From Asterionellopsis glacialis (lineage: Eukaryota > Bacillariophyta > Plagiogrammaphyceae > Rhaphoneidales > Asterionellopsidaceae): 27,491 nt of DNA. The notes beneath the pieces are model-generated. The model worked only from the letters and a program-made list of their open reading frames with translations, had not been told where the DNA came from and did not search any database. The DNA lies in assembly GCA_014885115.2 (NCBI GenBank), contig WKLE02003192.1, forward strand, positions 1 through 27,491, given 5' to 3'. This document shows, piece after piece, positions 9,393-17,301 of this stretch (its first letter is position 1; every line of letters starts with the position of its first letter). The position numbers and the translations under genes were made by a program.

Positions 9393-10070
9393 ATGATGCG
9401 ATTTACGTTTTTGTTTTTGACTAGCTTGATTGCCTCATCTACGGCATTTGCACCTCCTGGTGCTTCTAGCACAACTGCCTTTGTCAAGAGCAGATTCTCA
9501 TCACCTACTGCACTTTCAATGGTTGCTATCGATACATCAGATATTAAAAATGGGTTAACAGTTGAAATCGACGGTGAACCCTACAAGGTATTGAATTTTT
9601 CAATTATGAAACAAGCTCGTGGTGCAGCAAAGACAACAATTAAATTTAAAAATTTAATGCGTGGTAATACTATTGAAAACACCTACCGATCTGGAGAAAA
9701 GTTCGAAACCGCCATGATTGAAAAATCTACTGCTCAATTCACCTACAAGGATGAATCGGAGAACTTTTTCTTTATGGATTCTCAAACCTTTGAAGAAATT
9801 GTTGTGGACGGAAAAATGGCTGACGGGAAGGATGATATGATTGATGAAGGAATGGAAGTAACACTTGTCAACTTCAAGGGAAATGTAATTGAAATTGTCC
9901 TCCCCAAAAGTGCTACCTACACTGTTACTGAAACCGCACCCAACATGGAGGGTAAAGATAAGCCTGCTACTCTTTCATCGGGAGCTGTCATTAGTGTTCC
10001 AGGATATGTGGAGGTTGGGGAATCAATTAAAGTTGATACAGACAAACGTGAATTTTTGGGAAGAGCATAG
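9393..10070 (+). CDS. efp: Plastid elongation factor P
   Basis: 225 residues from the ATG at 9393. This start is chosen because the upstream extension of the frame lacks an ATG and would bury the signal peptide. Residues 1-18 are hydrophobic and end TA-FAPP, a diatom plastid presequence; a Ser/Thr-rich transit segment runs to about 43. The rest is a full three-domain bacterial-type EF-P. Domain I contains NGLTVEIDGEPYKVLNFS and the exposed loop KQARGAAK; the last domain contains KPATLSSGAVISVPGYVEVGE. EF-P binds stalled ribosomes and promotes peptide bonds at proline stretches, here in plastid translation. The loop-tip residue aligned with E. coli Lys34 is Arg76. That resembles the arginine type rhamnosylated by EarP in some bacteria, though the surrounding sequence differs. 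Confidence 0.93.
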   Translation: MMRFTFLFLTSLIASSTAFAPPGASSTTAFVKSRFSSPTALSMVAIDTSDIKNGLTVEIDGEPYKVLNFSIMKQARGAAKTTIKFKNLMRGNTIENTYRSGEKFETAMIEKSTAQFTYKDESENFFFMDSQTFEEIVVDGKMADGKDDMIDEGMEVTLVNFKGNVIEIVLPKSATYTVTETAPNMEGKDKPATLSSGAVISVPGYVEVGESIKVDTDKREFLGRA

Positions 10071-10592
10071 GCTCTTTAATACTATAGGCACTCAAGAGTT
10101 TTTTCGATAGTTACACGTGTTCACGGGTTATTGCTACTTATCAGCACTTACGCTTGTTTACTATGCATATACACGGTTCGAAGTCGCCAAAACTCTACAC
10201 TGTAAGGAGTTGAATATATAATAACTTTCCTAGAAGACATCCTTCAGTAGAGACATTTGATAGCTATACTAAATCATAATGTTGAAGTTGTTTATTGATA
10301 GATGCATTCCTTTATATATTCTTGTTGAGGTCCGTGCTGTTGTAAAAGTATTGAAAGAGTGAAACTCTTCATCCGTCAATGAGACTTTTCACCTACTTCA
10401 GTACATCTCTGATACGTACAACTATCTTGCAACAAACCGAGCGAAGGTCGACGAAAGGGTGTTTGAATCATAGATGGCATTCGTTCAGGCTTAACAAAAT
10501 TTTCAATGTCCCCATCATTCTTACTACTTCCATTAGGAAGAAAATGTTTTAGTGAGGCACCAAGGGATAGAGTGACACTGGTGGTGTCATCA
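10071..10592. other. Convergent 3' region
   Basis: It lies between the ends of the EF-P gene (plus) and the coiled-coil gene (minus). On the minus strand an open frame continues to 10376 in another phase just beyond the stop of the coiled-coil gene, with a similar Ser/Thr/Asp-rich composition. It may be a missed 3' exon or a frameshifted tail. Otherwise no gene is seen. Confidence 0.35.
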
Positions 10593-11720
10593 CTAGATAT
10601 GGTTGAAGTAGAATCTATGTCGTTTACTTGGGGTGACAAAGGCAGGAATTTGATGACTTATAACTGGAGAAGTAGCAGAATTTTGTAATCTACTCGTACT
10701 CGCAGTGTCACTACCACTATCAAAGCTGTGTTCTTCAAAGGAAGATAACGACGGAGAAGGAACGCAACCCATAGTATTACTACTAATAATGTTGGTGGTG
10801 GTGATGGGAATGTCCAGTTCACCATTGAACAATGAATTTTTCCATAAATACCGACTAAGTTTATGAATTTCCTTGCGTTGTTCATCAATGACGGGTGAGG
10901 CATTCCGTTGAATGAATGATATTTCAGCCCAAATGTTTTCAATTCTAGAAAGCAAACGACTTTCCATCAGAATCTTTCTATCTATTTCTCTACTTGATGT
11001 ACGGGAAGACCATCGTTGAAGAGTCTGATATTCATTGTCTAACAAATCAAGTTGATGTTGTGACATGGCAACGCCATGCAAACTACGAAGAATTTCAGTT
11101 GTCAGAGAAAGGATGGCAGACTGCGATGAAGAGGTGCTAATGTCAGTAGTTGTATACTGATGATGAGGGGATATTTCTTGTTGAAGAAAGTTGGAATACA
11201 CATAAAAATTGTGCCGAAGGAACCCATTTTGCTTGCTGCTGTTGCTGTTCGGTAGCGTGTAATTTGGCTGATTTGCACTGGCCCCGATGCTGACAGCAGC
11301 ACCACTACATGAACATGCACGCCATATTTGAGATGCAATTTTATGATAATGTTGGTATTTCAATTGATAATTACGTTTTGCCTTTCGTTGTTCTAGTATA
11401 CGGACACGTTGACGTTCTTTACTTTTCATACGAATGTCTTTTAATTCCCATTCTAGTCGTGTGATATCGTCCTCCAACGTACATTCTTTTTTGTTCTGAC
11501 GACTCTGATGATGATTACTCTTTTGTTCCATTGTTCTGTTTATGTTGGACAGTGTAGGATTACAACTCCTAGAAATCGTGTCGAGTTCAAGTTGTTCTTG
11601 TTGGTGGTGACCGTATTTCATGGTGATGTGTCTTTCTTCGTTATCCTTTAAAGTCTTTTTCGTTTGTACGTTTCGAGTTGGTACAGTAATGCTTCCATGT
11701 CTTGATTGGGACAGAACCAT
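10593..11720 (-). CDS. Hypothetical protein with coiled coil
   Basis: 375 residues from an ATG at 11720. I do not recognise a family. The N-terminal 80 residues are polar and rich in Gln, His and Asn. Residues about 81-133 form a charged helix with coiled-coil character (TLEDDITRLEWELKDIRMKS and a following Arg/Lys/Gln-rich part). A second helical stretch spans about 200-300, with QLDLLDNEYQTLQRW and IENIWAEISFI. The tail is Ser-rich. No signal peptide or membrane segment is seen. The stop at 10593 may not be the real end, because another frame open to 10376 has a matching composition. The length and sustained amphipathic pattern support coding; the function is unknown. Confidence 0.7.
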   Translation of the reverse strand: MVLSQSRHGSITVPTRNVQTKKTLKDNEERHITMKYGHHQQEQLELDTISRSCNPTLSNINRTMEQKSNHHQSRQNKKECTLEDDITRLEWELKDIRMKSKERQRVRILEQRKAKRNYQLKYQHYHKIASQIWRACSCSGAAVSIGASANQPNYTLPNSNSSKQNGFLRHNFYVYSNFLQQEISPHHQYTTTDISTSSSQSAILSLTTEILRSLHGVAMSQHQLDLLDNEYQTLQRWSSRTSSREIDRKILMESRLLSRIENIWAEISFIQRNASPVIDEQRKEIHKLSRYLWKNSLFNGELDIPITTTNIISSNTMGCVPSPSLSSFEEHSFDSGSDTASTSRLQNSATSPVISHQIPAFVTPSKRHRFYFNHI

Positions 11721-12853
11721 TTACATAAAGAAGGCAGCACCGAACAGATTTTCCAGAATTCAAATTCTTTTGGAAAAAAGTGAACGGCAAAAGGACTAGA
11801 CTCGCAGAGCGGACCCACGCCGCATAAATCTAGAGAGTAAAAAAGCGGCGGCGGTGCAGCGGCATCCAGAGAGTCACGAATTCGGCGCGAACCACGACTG
11901 GAGCGAAAAAAAAGATTTATCTAACTGACATACAGTATTGGAACCAAGTTGTCCTGTGTCTCTCGAACCATATATCTGCATTGGTTCTGTAGCACATACA
12001 CGAGCTCCGCGCCGCTTTGACTTTCTTTCCAACCCTTCACCTTGCCTTCACAAATCTTACATTCAGATGGTAACTACACCCCATAAGGACATTATCCATC
12101 ATACAAGCATGCATGCAGGCAGGCAGGCAGGCAAGTAAGCAAGTAGTCCACAATGTGAAAAAAGTCTTCACGAAAGGGTAGATTGACTTTAGAGAGAGAA
12201 GACGTAGGAGTGTATAATTTAAATAGATCGAAGTAAATGAAGGTGCGAACTACTTGCAGAGAATGTTCGTGCAATCGAGAAGTTATTTCTTCTTTTTAAA
12301 AGAACAACATTTACCATGCTCATTACGCTCAAGAAGGAGATGGGAAAAGAACAAACAAATGAGTCCCGAATGAAGTTGAACCAGTAGCTCCATCAAATGC
12401 AAATAAATAACATCGACGACTTTGATTTATTGCAGTATTTCATAGTTGAGTTCATCAAGGTGAGGAGAATGAATGACGCACTTCAACTCAGCATCGAAAG
12501 TTTGTGTACTCGTACGAGTACAGTACTCGCTGCCGTTGCGGTAGTAAGTATTGATCATTGTCATTTTATTCACAAACAATCATAAAAATCTACAGTCATT
12601 GCATGTTTGCAACGATACTATCCCCCTCTTCTTTTCTCTCATTTTCTAGAGAAGAATATACTGTTGACATGTTTGAAGCAGTTTCAAAGTCAATTTTGAT
12701 GCTGCATTAAATTATATTATATTGCTGTAATACTCATATTATGTCTATATGCATTTACAAACTCCCACAAAATCTGTTTATGAATTTTGAAAGCATTCGA
12801 CTATTTTAGTCTCATACTCTCCCTCGCTGTTCTTTTTGTTTTGTTGTGTCTGT
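11721..12853. other. Intergenic region with small repeats
   Basis: About 1.1 kb without a supportable gene. It contains a GCAG/AGGC tetranucleotide repeat at about 12114-12134 next to GCATGCATGC, an 18-base perfect palindrome at 12505-12522, and an AT-rich stretch near 12705-12760. Short open frames on both strands have no recognisable content. It includes the promoter of the coiled-coil gene and the 3' untranslated region of the Msp1-like gene. Confidence 0.4.
12114..12134. repeat. GCAG tetranucleotide microsatellite
   Basis: About five units of GCAG/AGGC directly after GCATGCAT, decaying into GCAAGTAAGCAAGTAG. A simple sequence repeat with no visible role. Confidence 0.8.
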
Positions 12854-14263
12854 TTAATCAAGATTTGGTACTTCATCACTATGATTACTACTGCCATTTT
12901 CATTGACTTCCGATAAGAGTCTCATGAAAGATCGAAATTGTTTTGCCATTTCTTGAGCATTGTTATCGTCGTCTTCAACAGCAGGTTGTTGTTGTTCCGC
13001 TGCTCTCCCATAGGACTGTGCCGCATATCCAGTACGTTTGACTTTGTTAAAGGCTGTTATCAAATCAGCACGTGATAATGGTCGTACCTTGACTCCCGGT
13101 GGTGGTCCCAAGGATGACGATGATGATTGTCCATTATTTGCAGTACCATTTTTCTTAGTCTTTCCATTATTTTTTGGTTTTGGTGGTAATGTACCCATAA
13201 CTGCACGCTTGGAGGTTTCTGCCATTACCTCACGGATAGGTTCCATTGCCGCAGCACGGCATAATTCCTTTAAATCACTACCTGAATATCCCTGGGTAGA
13301 CTTTGCCAAGTCAGGTAAGAATCGAATCGCCTCCTTGGTGATGGATTGCTTTTGTAACAATAATTCTAAAATCGATTGACGCCCCTTGGCATCCGGTAGG
13401 GGAATACAAAATTGTCTGGGCAATCGTCGTAAAATGGCAGCATCGACATTATGTGGACGATTCGTGGCACCCAAAACTAATATAGGACAATCTTGTGACG
13501 TTGTCAAACCATCCCACAAGGTTAAGAATTCCGACTTGATGGCACCCGACGCACCACCACCTTCTAACCCTTCACGTGGATTTAAAAAAGTATCCAATTC
13601 ATCAATAAAAATAACACTGGGTGCTAATTTTTCTGCCAAACTAAAGGTTGCTGCAATTAATTTATTGGATTCACCAAACCATTTGTCCATGATTTTCGAT
13701 AATTTTACGGCAATAAAGGTTGCCTTGGCTTCCTTGGCAATACTTTTGGCCAATAATGTTTTACCCGTCCCCGGACGTCCATAGAGTAATATACCACGTG
13801 TGGGCCGTACCAAAGGTGAGTCGGTCGTGAACAAATCAGGACGGACCAAGGGCAACACCGCCAACTCCCATAATTCACGTTTAATACCATCCATCCCCCC
13901 CACATCGGCAAATGTATTTTCCAATTTCGATGGATCCACTACATCTTCCGCTATAGCTTGTTCGTATTCATTCAGCGGGGGTAAATCCTGCGGCTCTTCC
14001 CCATTTTCGGAAGCACGTTCATCTACTATCTTTTGCAATCTTCCACGTGCTTCCTCATTCGTTGGACGTGACAGTTGTTGTTGCTGTATCTTTTTCGATA
14101 TGTAATTACTTAAATAATACGATCCAATACTTAAAATACCAATCTGTATGACTGATACGACAATTTCAGTTACAAAGTCATTGTTGCTGTTGTTTTTGCT
14201 CACGTGATGTTTCTTTTGCGACGATGAGACAGCCGAAGATGTAGCTATTGCAGAAGCCGCCAT
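12854..14263 (-). CDS. Msp1/ATAD1-type membrane AAA ATPase
   Basis: 469 residues in one exon. An N-terminal Ser-rich segment is followed by one membrane helix at about 32-52 (IVVSVIQIGILSIGSYYL), then a linker and an AAA module. The module carries the family signature ENTFADVGGMDGIKREL (115-131), Walker A GRPGTGKT (162-169), pore loop KWFGES (194-199), Walker B VIFIDE (217-222), sensor GATNRP (265-270) and Arg fingers in AAILRRLPRQF (about 275-285). Msp1/ATAD1 proteins sit in the outer mitochondrial and peroxisomal membranes as hexamers and pull out mistargeted tail-anchored proteins. Oddities are an Arg where most relatives have Pro in Walker A (GPPG to GRPG) and a low-complexity Lys/Asn/Ser/Pro insert at about 350-385. 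The family call is strong; the membrane of residence is inferred. Confidence 0.9.
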   Translation of the reverse strand: MAASAIATSSAVSSSQKKHHVSKNNSNNDFVTEIVVSVIQIGILSIGSYYLSNYISKKIQQQQLSRPTNEEARGRLQKIVDERASENGEEPQDLPPLNEYEQAIAEDVVDPSKLENTFADVGGMDGIKRELWELAVLPLVRPDLFTTDSPLVRPTRGILLYGRPGTGKTLLAKSIAKEAKATFIAVKLSKIMDKWFGESNKLIAATFSLAEKLAPSVIFIDELDTFLNPREGLEGGGASGAIKSEFLTLWDGLTTSQDCPILVLGATNRPHNVDAAILRRLPRQFCIPLPDAKGRQSILELLLQKQSITKEAIRFLPDLAKSTQGYSGSDLKELCRAAAMEPIREVMAETSKRAVMGTLPPKPKNNGKTKKNGTANNGQSSSSSLGPPPGVKVRPLSRADLITAFNKVKRTGYAAQSYGRAAEQQQPAVEDDDNNAQEMAKQFRSFMRLLSEVNENGSSNHSDEVPNLD

Positions 14264-14764
14264 GGTAATTAATAAATCTAGTTAGGAAACTTTTGTAGTT
14301 TACAGATGGACGGTCTGAAGACAAACGAGAGTAATGTGACTGAACTTTCAATGACAGAGGATTCATACGTCGTACCTCCCTTCAAGAGAATCGATGTGTG
14401 TTTTTCATTTATTTATTTTATCACGATCAAGCGAGAGCCGAACACACGGCGAAAACAGAGAAAAGGGGCAACAGGCAGACTGTAGATGCTACGAGTACAG
14501 TCACTGTCGAAGTGACTCCAACTCCCACCAAACACACGAAAAGTCCCAGTCCTGGCCTGTTGTTATGTCCCCTGCCTTGTTTCCGTTTGATCTGGACTGT
14601 CTGTCTGTGACGCGACCCCCCGCCTATTTCAACCCAAAACCGTCGTAAAAGATGAGCTCATAACCTAGAAAGTTCCTAAAAAAGCAGTTACAGGGCAGGA
14701 ACTGCCGGGTGGTCAGGAACTGCCGGGTGGTCTGTGTCTATGATTAAATCTGCAAAAGAGAACT
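14264..14764. other. Region between the Msp1-like gene and the tRNA
   Basis: About 500 bases with no supported coding frame. It holds the Msp1-like promoter and, near the tRNA end, two tandem 18-base repeats at 14697-14732. Confidence 0.4.
14697..14732. repeat. Two tandem 18-bp direct repeats
   Basis: AGGAACTGCCGGGTGGTC occurs at 14697-14714 and again, identical, at 14715-14732. The pair lies about 30 bases beyond the trailer side of the permuted tRNA gene. No function is assigned. Confidence 0.85.
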
Positions 14765-14863
14765 CCGTAGTCAGGCGCCTTACCATTGGGCCAACAAGTC
14801 ATATTTGAAACCTGCCCGGGATTCGAACCCGGAATCTCCTGATTTCTGATGCTCTCGCTTGCA
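14752..14863 (-). promoter_or_regulatory. Leader-trailer stem of the permuted pre-tRNA
   Basis: Sequence before the 3' half (minus strand, 14863-14851, TGCAAGCGAGAGC) pairs with sequence after the 5' half (14763-14751, GTTCTCTTTTGCA). Of 13 positions, 12 pair (two G-U) and one is a C-U mismatch. Between this stem and the anticodon stem lies an 8 x 7 internal loop where the exon junction must be, a relaxed version of the bulge-helix-bulge cut by tRNA splicing endonuclease. The TTTT within the trailer could be the RNA polymerase III terminator; even then most of the stem would remain. Confidence 0.7.
14765..14843 (-). tRNA. Circularly permuted tRNA-Arg(ACG) gene
   Basis: Read on the minus strand, the 3' half comes first. 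14843-14808 holds A38, the anticodon-stem strand TCAGG, variable loop AGATT, T arm CCGGG-TTCGAAT-CCCGG, acceptor strand GCAGGTT and discriminator T. A 7-nt spacer (14807-14801, CAAATAT) follows. Then comes the 5' half, 14800-14765: acceptor strand GACTTGT, TG, D arm GCC-CAATGGTAA-GGC, G26, anticodon-stem strand CCTGA and loop CTACGG, with anticodon ACG at 14768-14766. Joined in normal order the halves give a 72-nt cloverleaf. The anticodon stem pairs 5/5, the T stem 5/5, the D stem 3/3 and the acceptor 7/7 (three G-U). Variable loop AGATT and D arm match the usual eukaryotic tRNA-Arg pattern. No T arm follows the 5' half and no D arm precedes the 3' half, so this is not a normal tRNA with an intron. 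A34 would become inosine and read CGU, CGC and CGA. The exact splice point in the loop is inferred. Confidence 0.85.
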
Positions 14864-14880
14864 TTGCCGGTGCTTATCAA

Positions 14881-14890
14881 AATATATAAT
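14881..14890 (-). promoter_or_regulatory. TATA-like element upstream of the permuted tRNA
   Basis: ATTATATATT on the minus strand lies about 20-25 bases before the leader stem, a spacing suitable for an upstream TATA element of an RNA polymerase III gene. The internal B box (GGTTCGAATCC) and A box (TGGCCCAATGG) are present but in inverted order because of the permutation. In AT-rich DNA such a motif can arise by chance. Confidence 0.35.
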
Positions 14891-15184
14891 AGCTGTAAAA
14901 TTATTTCTTGTTTTTTTTTTGGATGGCGGAAAGACGCGCATACGTACTCCCACCGCAAGAAACTGCGATATTGCTCACAGGGAACAAATCCCACTTGGGG
15001 GGTTGTGGTTGTGAGTAGTGATGTTGGGGGTGCAACGTTTTCCTTCCACGAGGCAGTTCAAAAGACTGCTCTCTCTACTAGAGAGACTAAACTAACTCTA
15101 CGCAAAGCTTCACGCACATACACACATCAACACCACCCACAAAACTCACACGACACATCTTGTGGAATTGTTCTGGACAGGACC
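14891..15184. other. 5' flank of the small secretory protein gene
   Basis: Contains a T10 run near 14911-14920 and an ACTAGAGAGACT word near 15077-15088. An open frame upstream of 15185 runs back through the tRNA to 14849, but the sequence before 15185 has no protein character. Confidence 0.3.
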
Positions 15185-15847
15185 ATGTCCGAACGAAAGA
15201 TGAGCAAAATGGTTGCTACCGGTATGGTAGCAGCAGCTCTACTTGCTGCTGTGCCGGAGGTAACAAGTGCAGCTACGTTGGGCGTAAGCAATAATAATAA
15301 TATGGCATTCATTCGTAGATCGCCAACTACGAATGTTCGTCAGTGGGATGTCCTTCGTGGTGGTGCTACTTTGGCAGATGATGATGAAGATGAATATGAC
15401 GAATATGATGAATACGACTCAGAAGAAGAAGAGGAGGAAGAGGAAGTTGTAGTTGTGAAAAAGTCTAGTAAAAAGGCTTCTCTTGCAAAATCAGCTGTCA
15501 AAGCTTCCGCAAAAGCAAAGGCCAAGAAAACTGCAGCCTCCAAGAAGGTTGTAAACTCTGCCATGACAAAAAAGACTAGTACATCAATTCTGAAAATGCT
15601 ACATGTCCCCTACATCATCCGAGCATCTTTGAATCCATTCATGCTTATTGCCATGACAAAGGGATACTTTGCATCACTCTTCAATCTAAATTATATGAAG
15701 GAAGATGAATCACAGGGATTGCGATCAGCATTAGAAGAAAAGGCGAAAAGGGCTGCGGCTGCTGGCGGTGGAAGTAAGAAGGGTAAGAGAACTATGAGAC
15801 CCGGACAAGCTAAAACACTTTCAGACTTGCCTCAATTAAATACCTGA
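15185..15847 (+). CDS. Small secretory-pathway protein with acidic and Lys-rich blocks
   Basis: 220 residues from the ATG at 15185. This start is preferred over the in-frame ATG at 14849, which lies inside the tRNA locus, because it places a signal peptide at residues 1-29 (VAAALLAAVPEVTSA). After a short linker with VRQWDVLRGGA come an Asp/Glu/Tyr block (about 65-87), a Val-Val-Val-Val step and a Lys/Ala/Ser block (about 92-121) with KASAKAKAKK-type spacing. A hydrophobic stretch follows at about 137-165 (VPYIIRASLNPFMLIAMTKG) and then a basic tail. I do not recognise a family. The secretory signal with Lys/Ser-rich and acidic blocks recalls diatom wall and silica-associated proteins in style only. 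The hydrophobic stretch could instead be a membrane anchor. Confidence 0.75.
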   Translation: MSERKMSKMVATGMVAAALLAAVPEVTSAATLGVSNNNNMAFIRRSPTTNVRQWDVLRGGATLADDDEDEYDEYDEYDSEEEEEEEEVVVVKKSSKKASLAKSAVKASAKAKAKKTAASKKVVNSAMTKKTSTSILKMLHVPYIIRASLNPFMLIAMTKGYFASLFNLNYMKEDESQGLRSALEEKAKRAAAAGGGSKKGKRTMRPGQAKTLSDLPQLNT

Positions 15848-16584
15848 GGTTAAGGAGGGACGGCCAAGCATTTAAACTGAACACGGAATTGTGAGCTTTT
15901 TTATAATCATTATCGCATGAGAAGTCCTTTGTCAAGAAACAAGCATGAATATATATGCATGTATATTTATTTTGGTTGTATTCTTGAGAATGACGAAGCT
16001 GTGCCTAACCACCCCATGGATGGAGGCATAGCTTTTGAGAAAACAAAAGACTTAAAAAACCTAATTGAGCTACTTCTCTCGAATCGAAAGAAAAAAGAGG
16101 GAAAACACATTTTGTGCATTCAGTATGATGGCCTCGTCTCTCCAAAACTAACATAAACTTTTTATAAAGTATTGTATTTACAACCTTTTTATAAATTCTT
16201 TTCATTAGAAAATTGAATTCGGCTTTCTTTCTTGATGCGTACTTCAAGTTACAAAATCCATTGATGTGTATCCTTTTAATAGAGTACGCGTATATTGATT
16301 CAACTTTTAAGCTGTCCGACTATGTTACCACGAGCAAAGTAGACCATACCCCCACTAGTTTCCGATGGTATGAAATCTAGAAATGTTATGTGCATCTCGT
16401 TAGTAAAGCTTGAACACCCTTTTGAATGACAAGTATTAAAGACAACTTTGATATGTTCAAATTTAAGAAAGAAGTTCCAATATGTTCCCATTAATTGATA
16501 TCCGTAAGATACGTTGGTAAGTACTTATCAGTATTCTCATTAGTATAAGCTACCTAGTGTTGATACCTAATTGCATTAGGCATA
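15848..16584. other. Intergenic region, no gene seen
   Basis: About 740 AT-rich bases between two convergent units. Short frames on both strands (for example 15917-16156) lack recognisable content. It probably holds only 3' untranslated sequence. Confidence 0.4.
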
Positions 16585-17301
16585 TCATTCGTCAATGCCA
16601 AAGCTTTCTAGGAACTTCCATTCATCAGGTCCAGGAGGTGTCCAACCCTGCACACGAACACCAAAAGTTGATCTTGTAGATATCAAACGATGCCACTGGT
16701 ATCAACAAATTCAATGCAGCCCCCCCCCCCCCAAGAAAGTTCATGTCTAAAACGGTGCATCGAGACTCCATAGCAAGGATCGTATCAACAAACGAAGGAC
16801 TTGTAGAAGAAGCATCGGGAAAGAAGCTGGCGTAAGCCGGCAGAAGATGAAGGCCTCCAATGTTGTACCACTCTAACCCCAAGACTTTTTTGTTGGAGAG
16901 TGTAACATCAAAGCCCGAGGCCACTTGGGTTTTCTCTTGCGATAAGAATTGCACAACGTTCTGGGTAAGAGAACGTGCAATATCCGGAACTCGAGATTTG
17001 GCTTCTCTCTAGGACTAAAATCAGGACCAAATGATTCAATTATTACATGCTTCTCCATCCAAAGTTTCCTTATATCATCAACGAGCGCCTGAACTAATCT
17101 ATGCCCATCCGTATCTTTTGGGTCGCAGTACGGAGATGGGTTTTTGCTCTCGATCATTACCCGGCCACTCACTTTATCTGCAGTGCGAGCATAGACAGAG
17201 GCGATTTGGAGCATGTGCTTCAGAAGTGGAATGTGATTAAGCTTACATTTCTCGCACGCAAAAATCTCACCATTTTTTAAATCACTTTTTGGGACAACCA
17301 C
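16585..17301 (-). pseudogene. GDPD-like phosphodiesterase pseudogene or fragment
   Basis: Minus-strand coding-like sequence is spread over three frames. The first (17301 to about 16990) has NHIPLLKHMLQIAS, GRVMIESKNPSPYC, LVQALVDDIRKLW and HVIIESFGPDFS. These match in order the 'IPTLEEVL', 'IEIK.P' and 'SF' landmarks of glycerophosphodiester phosphodiesterases, which hydrolyse glycerophosphodiesters on a TIM barrel. The second frame (about 17000-16700) continues as RVPDIARSLTQNVVQFLSQ through LGLEWYNIGGLHLLPAYASF. The third ends VQGWTPPGPDEWKFLESFG and stops at 16585. The frame changes near 17000 and again between a 13-G run (16720-16732 on the plus strand as C13) and about 16670. The first frame begins at a GTG after a stop, so the N-terminal part with the catalytic His is missing. 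Short introns seem less likely because no good splice pairs preserve the motifs. Family call is moderate. Confidence 0.5.

Noticed and set aside
10171..10190. GGTTCGAAGTC resembling a tRNA B box
   Set aside because: There is no T stem and no other tRNA arm around it.
14713..14994. Minus-strand open frame containing CWPNGKAPDYG and IPGSNPG
   Set aside because: It is a spurious translation of the tRNA-Arg halves; the order of these two peptides simply reflects the permutation.
14849..15184. In-frame N-terminal extension of the secretory protein from ATG 14849
   Set aside because: It begins inside the tRNA locus and would bury the clear signal peptide that starts at 15185.
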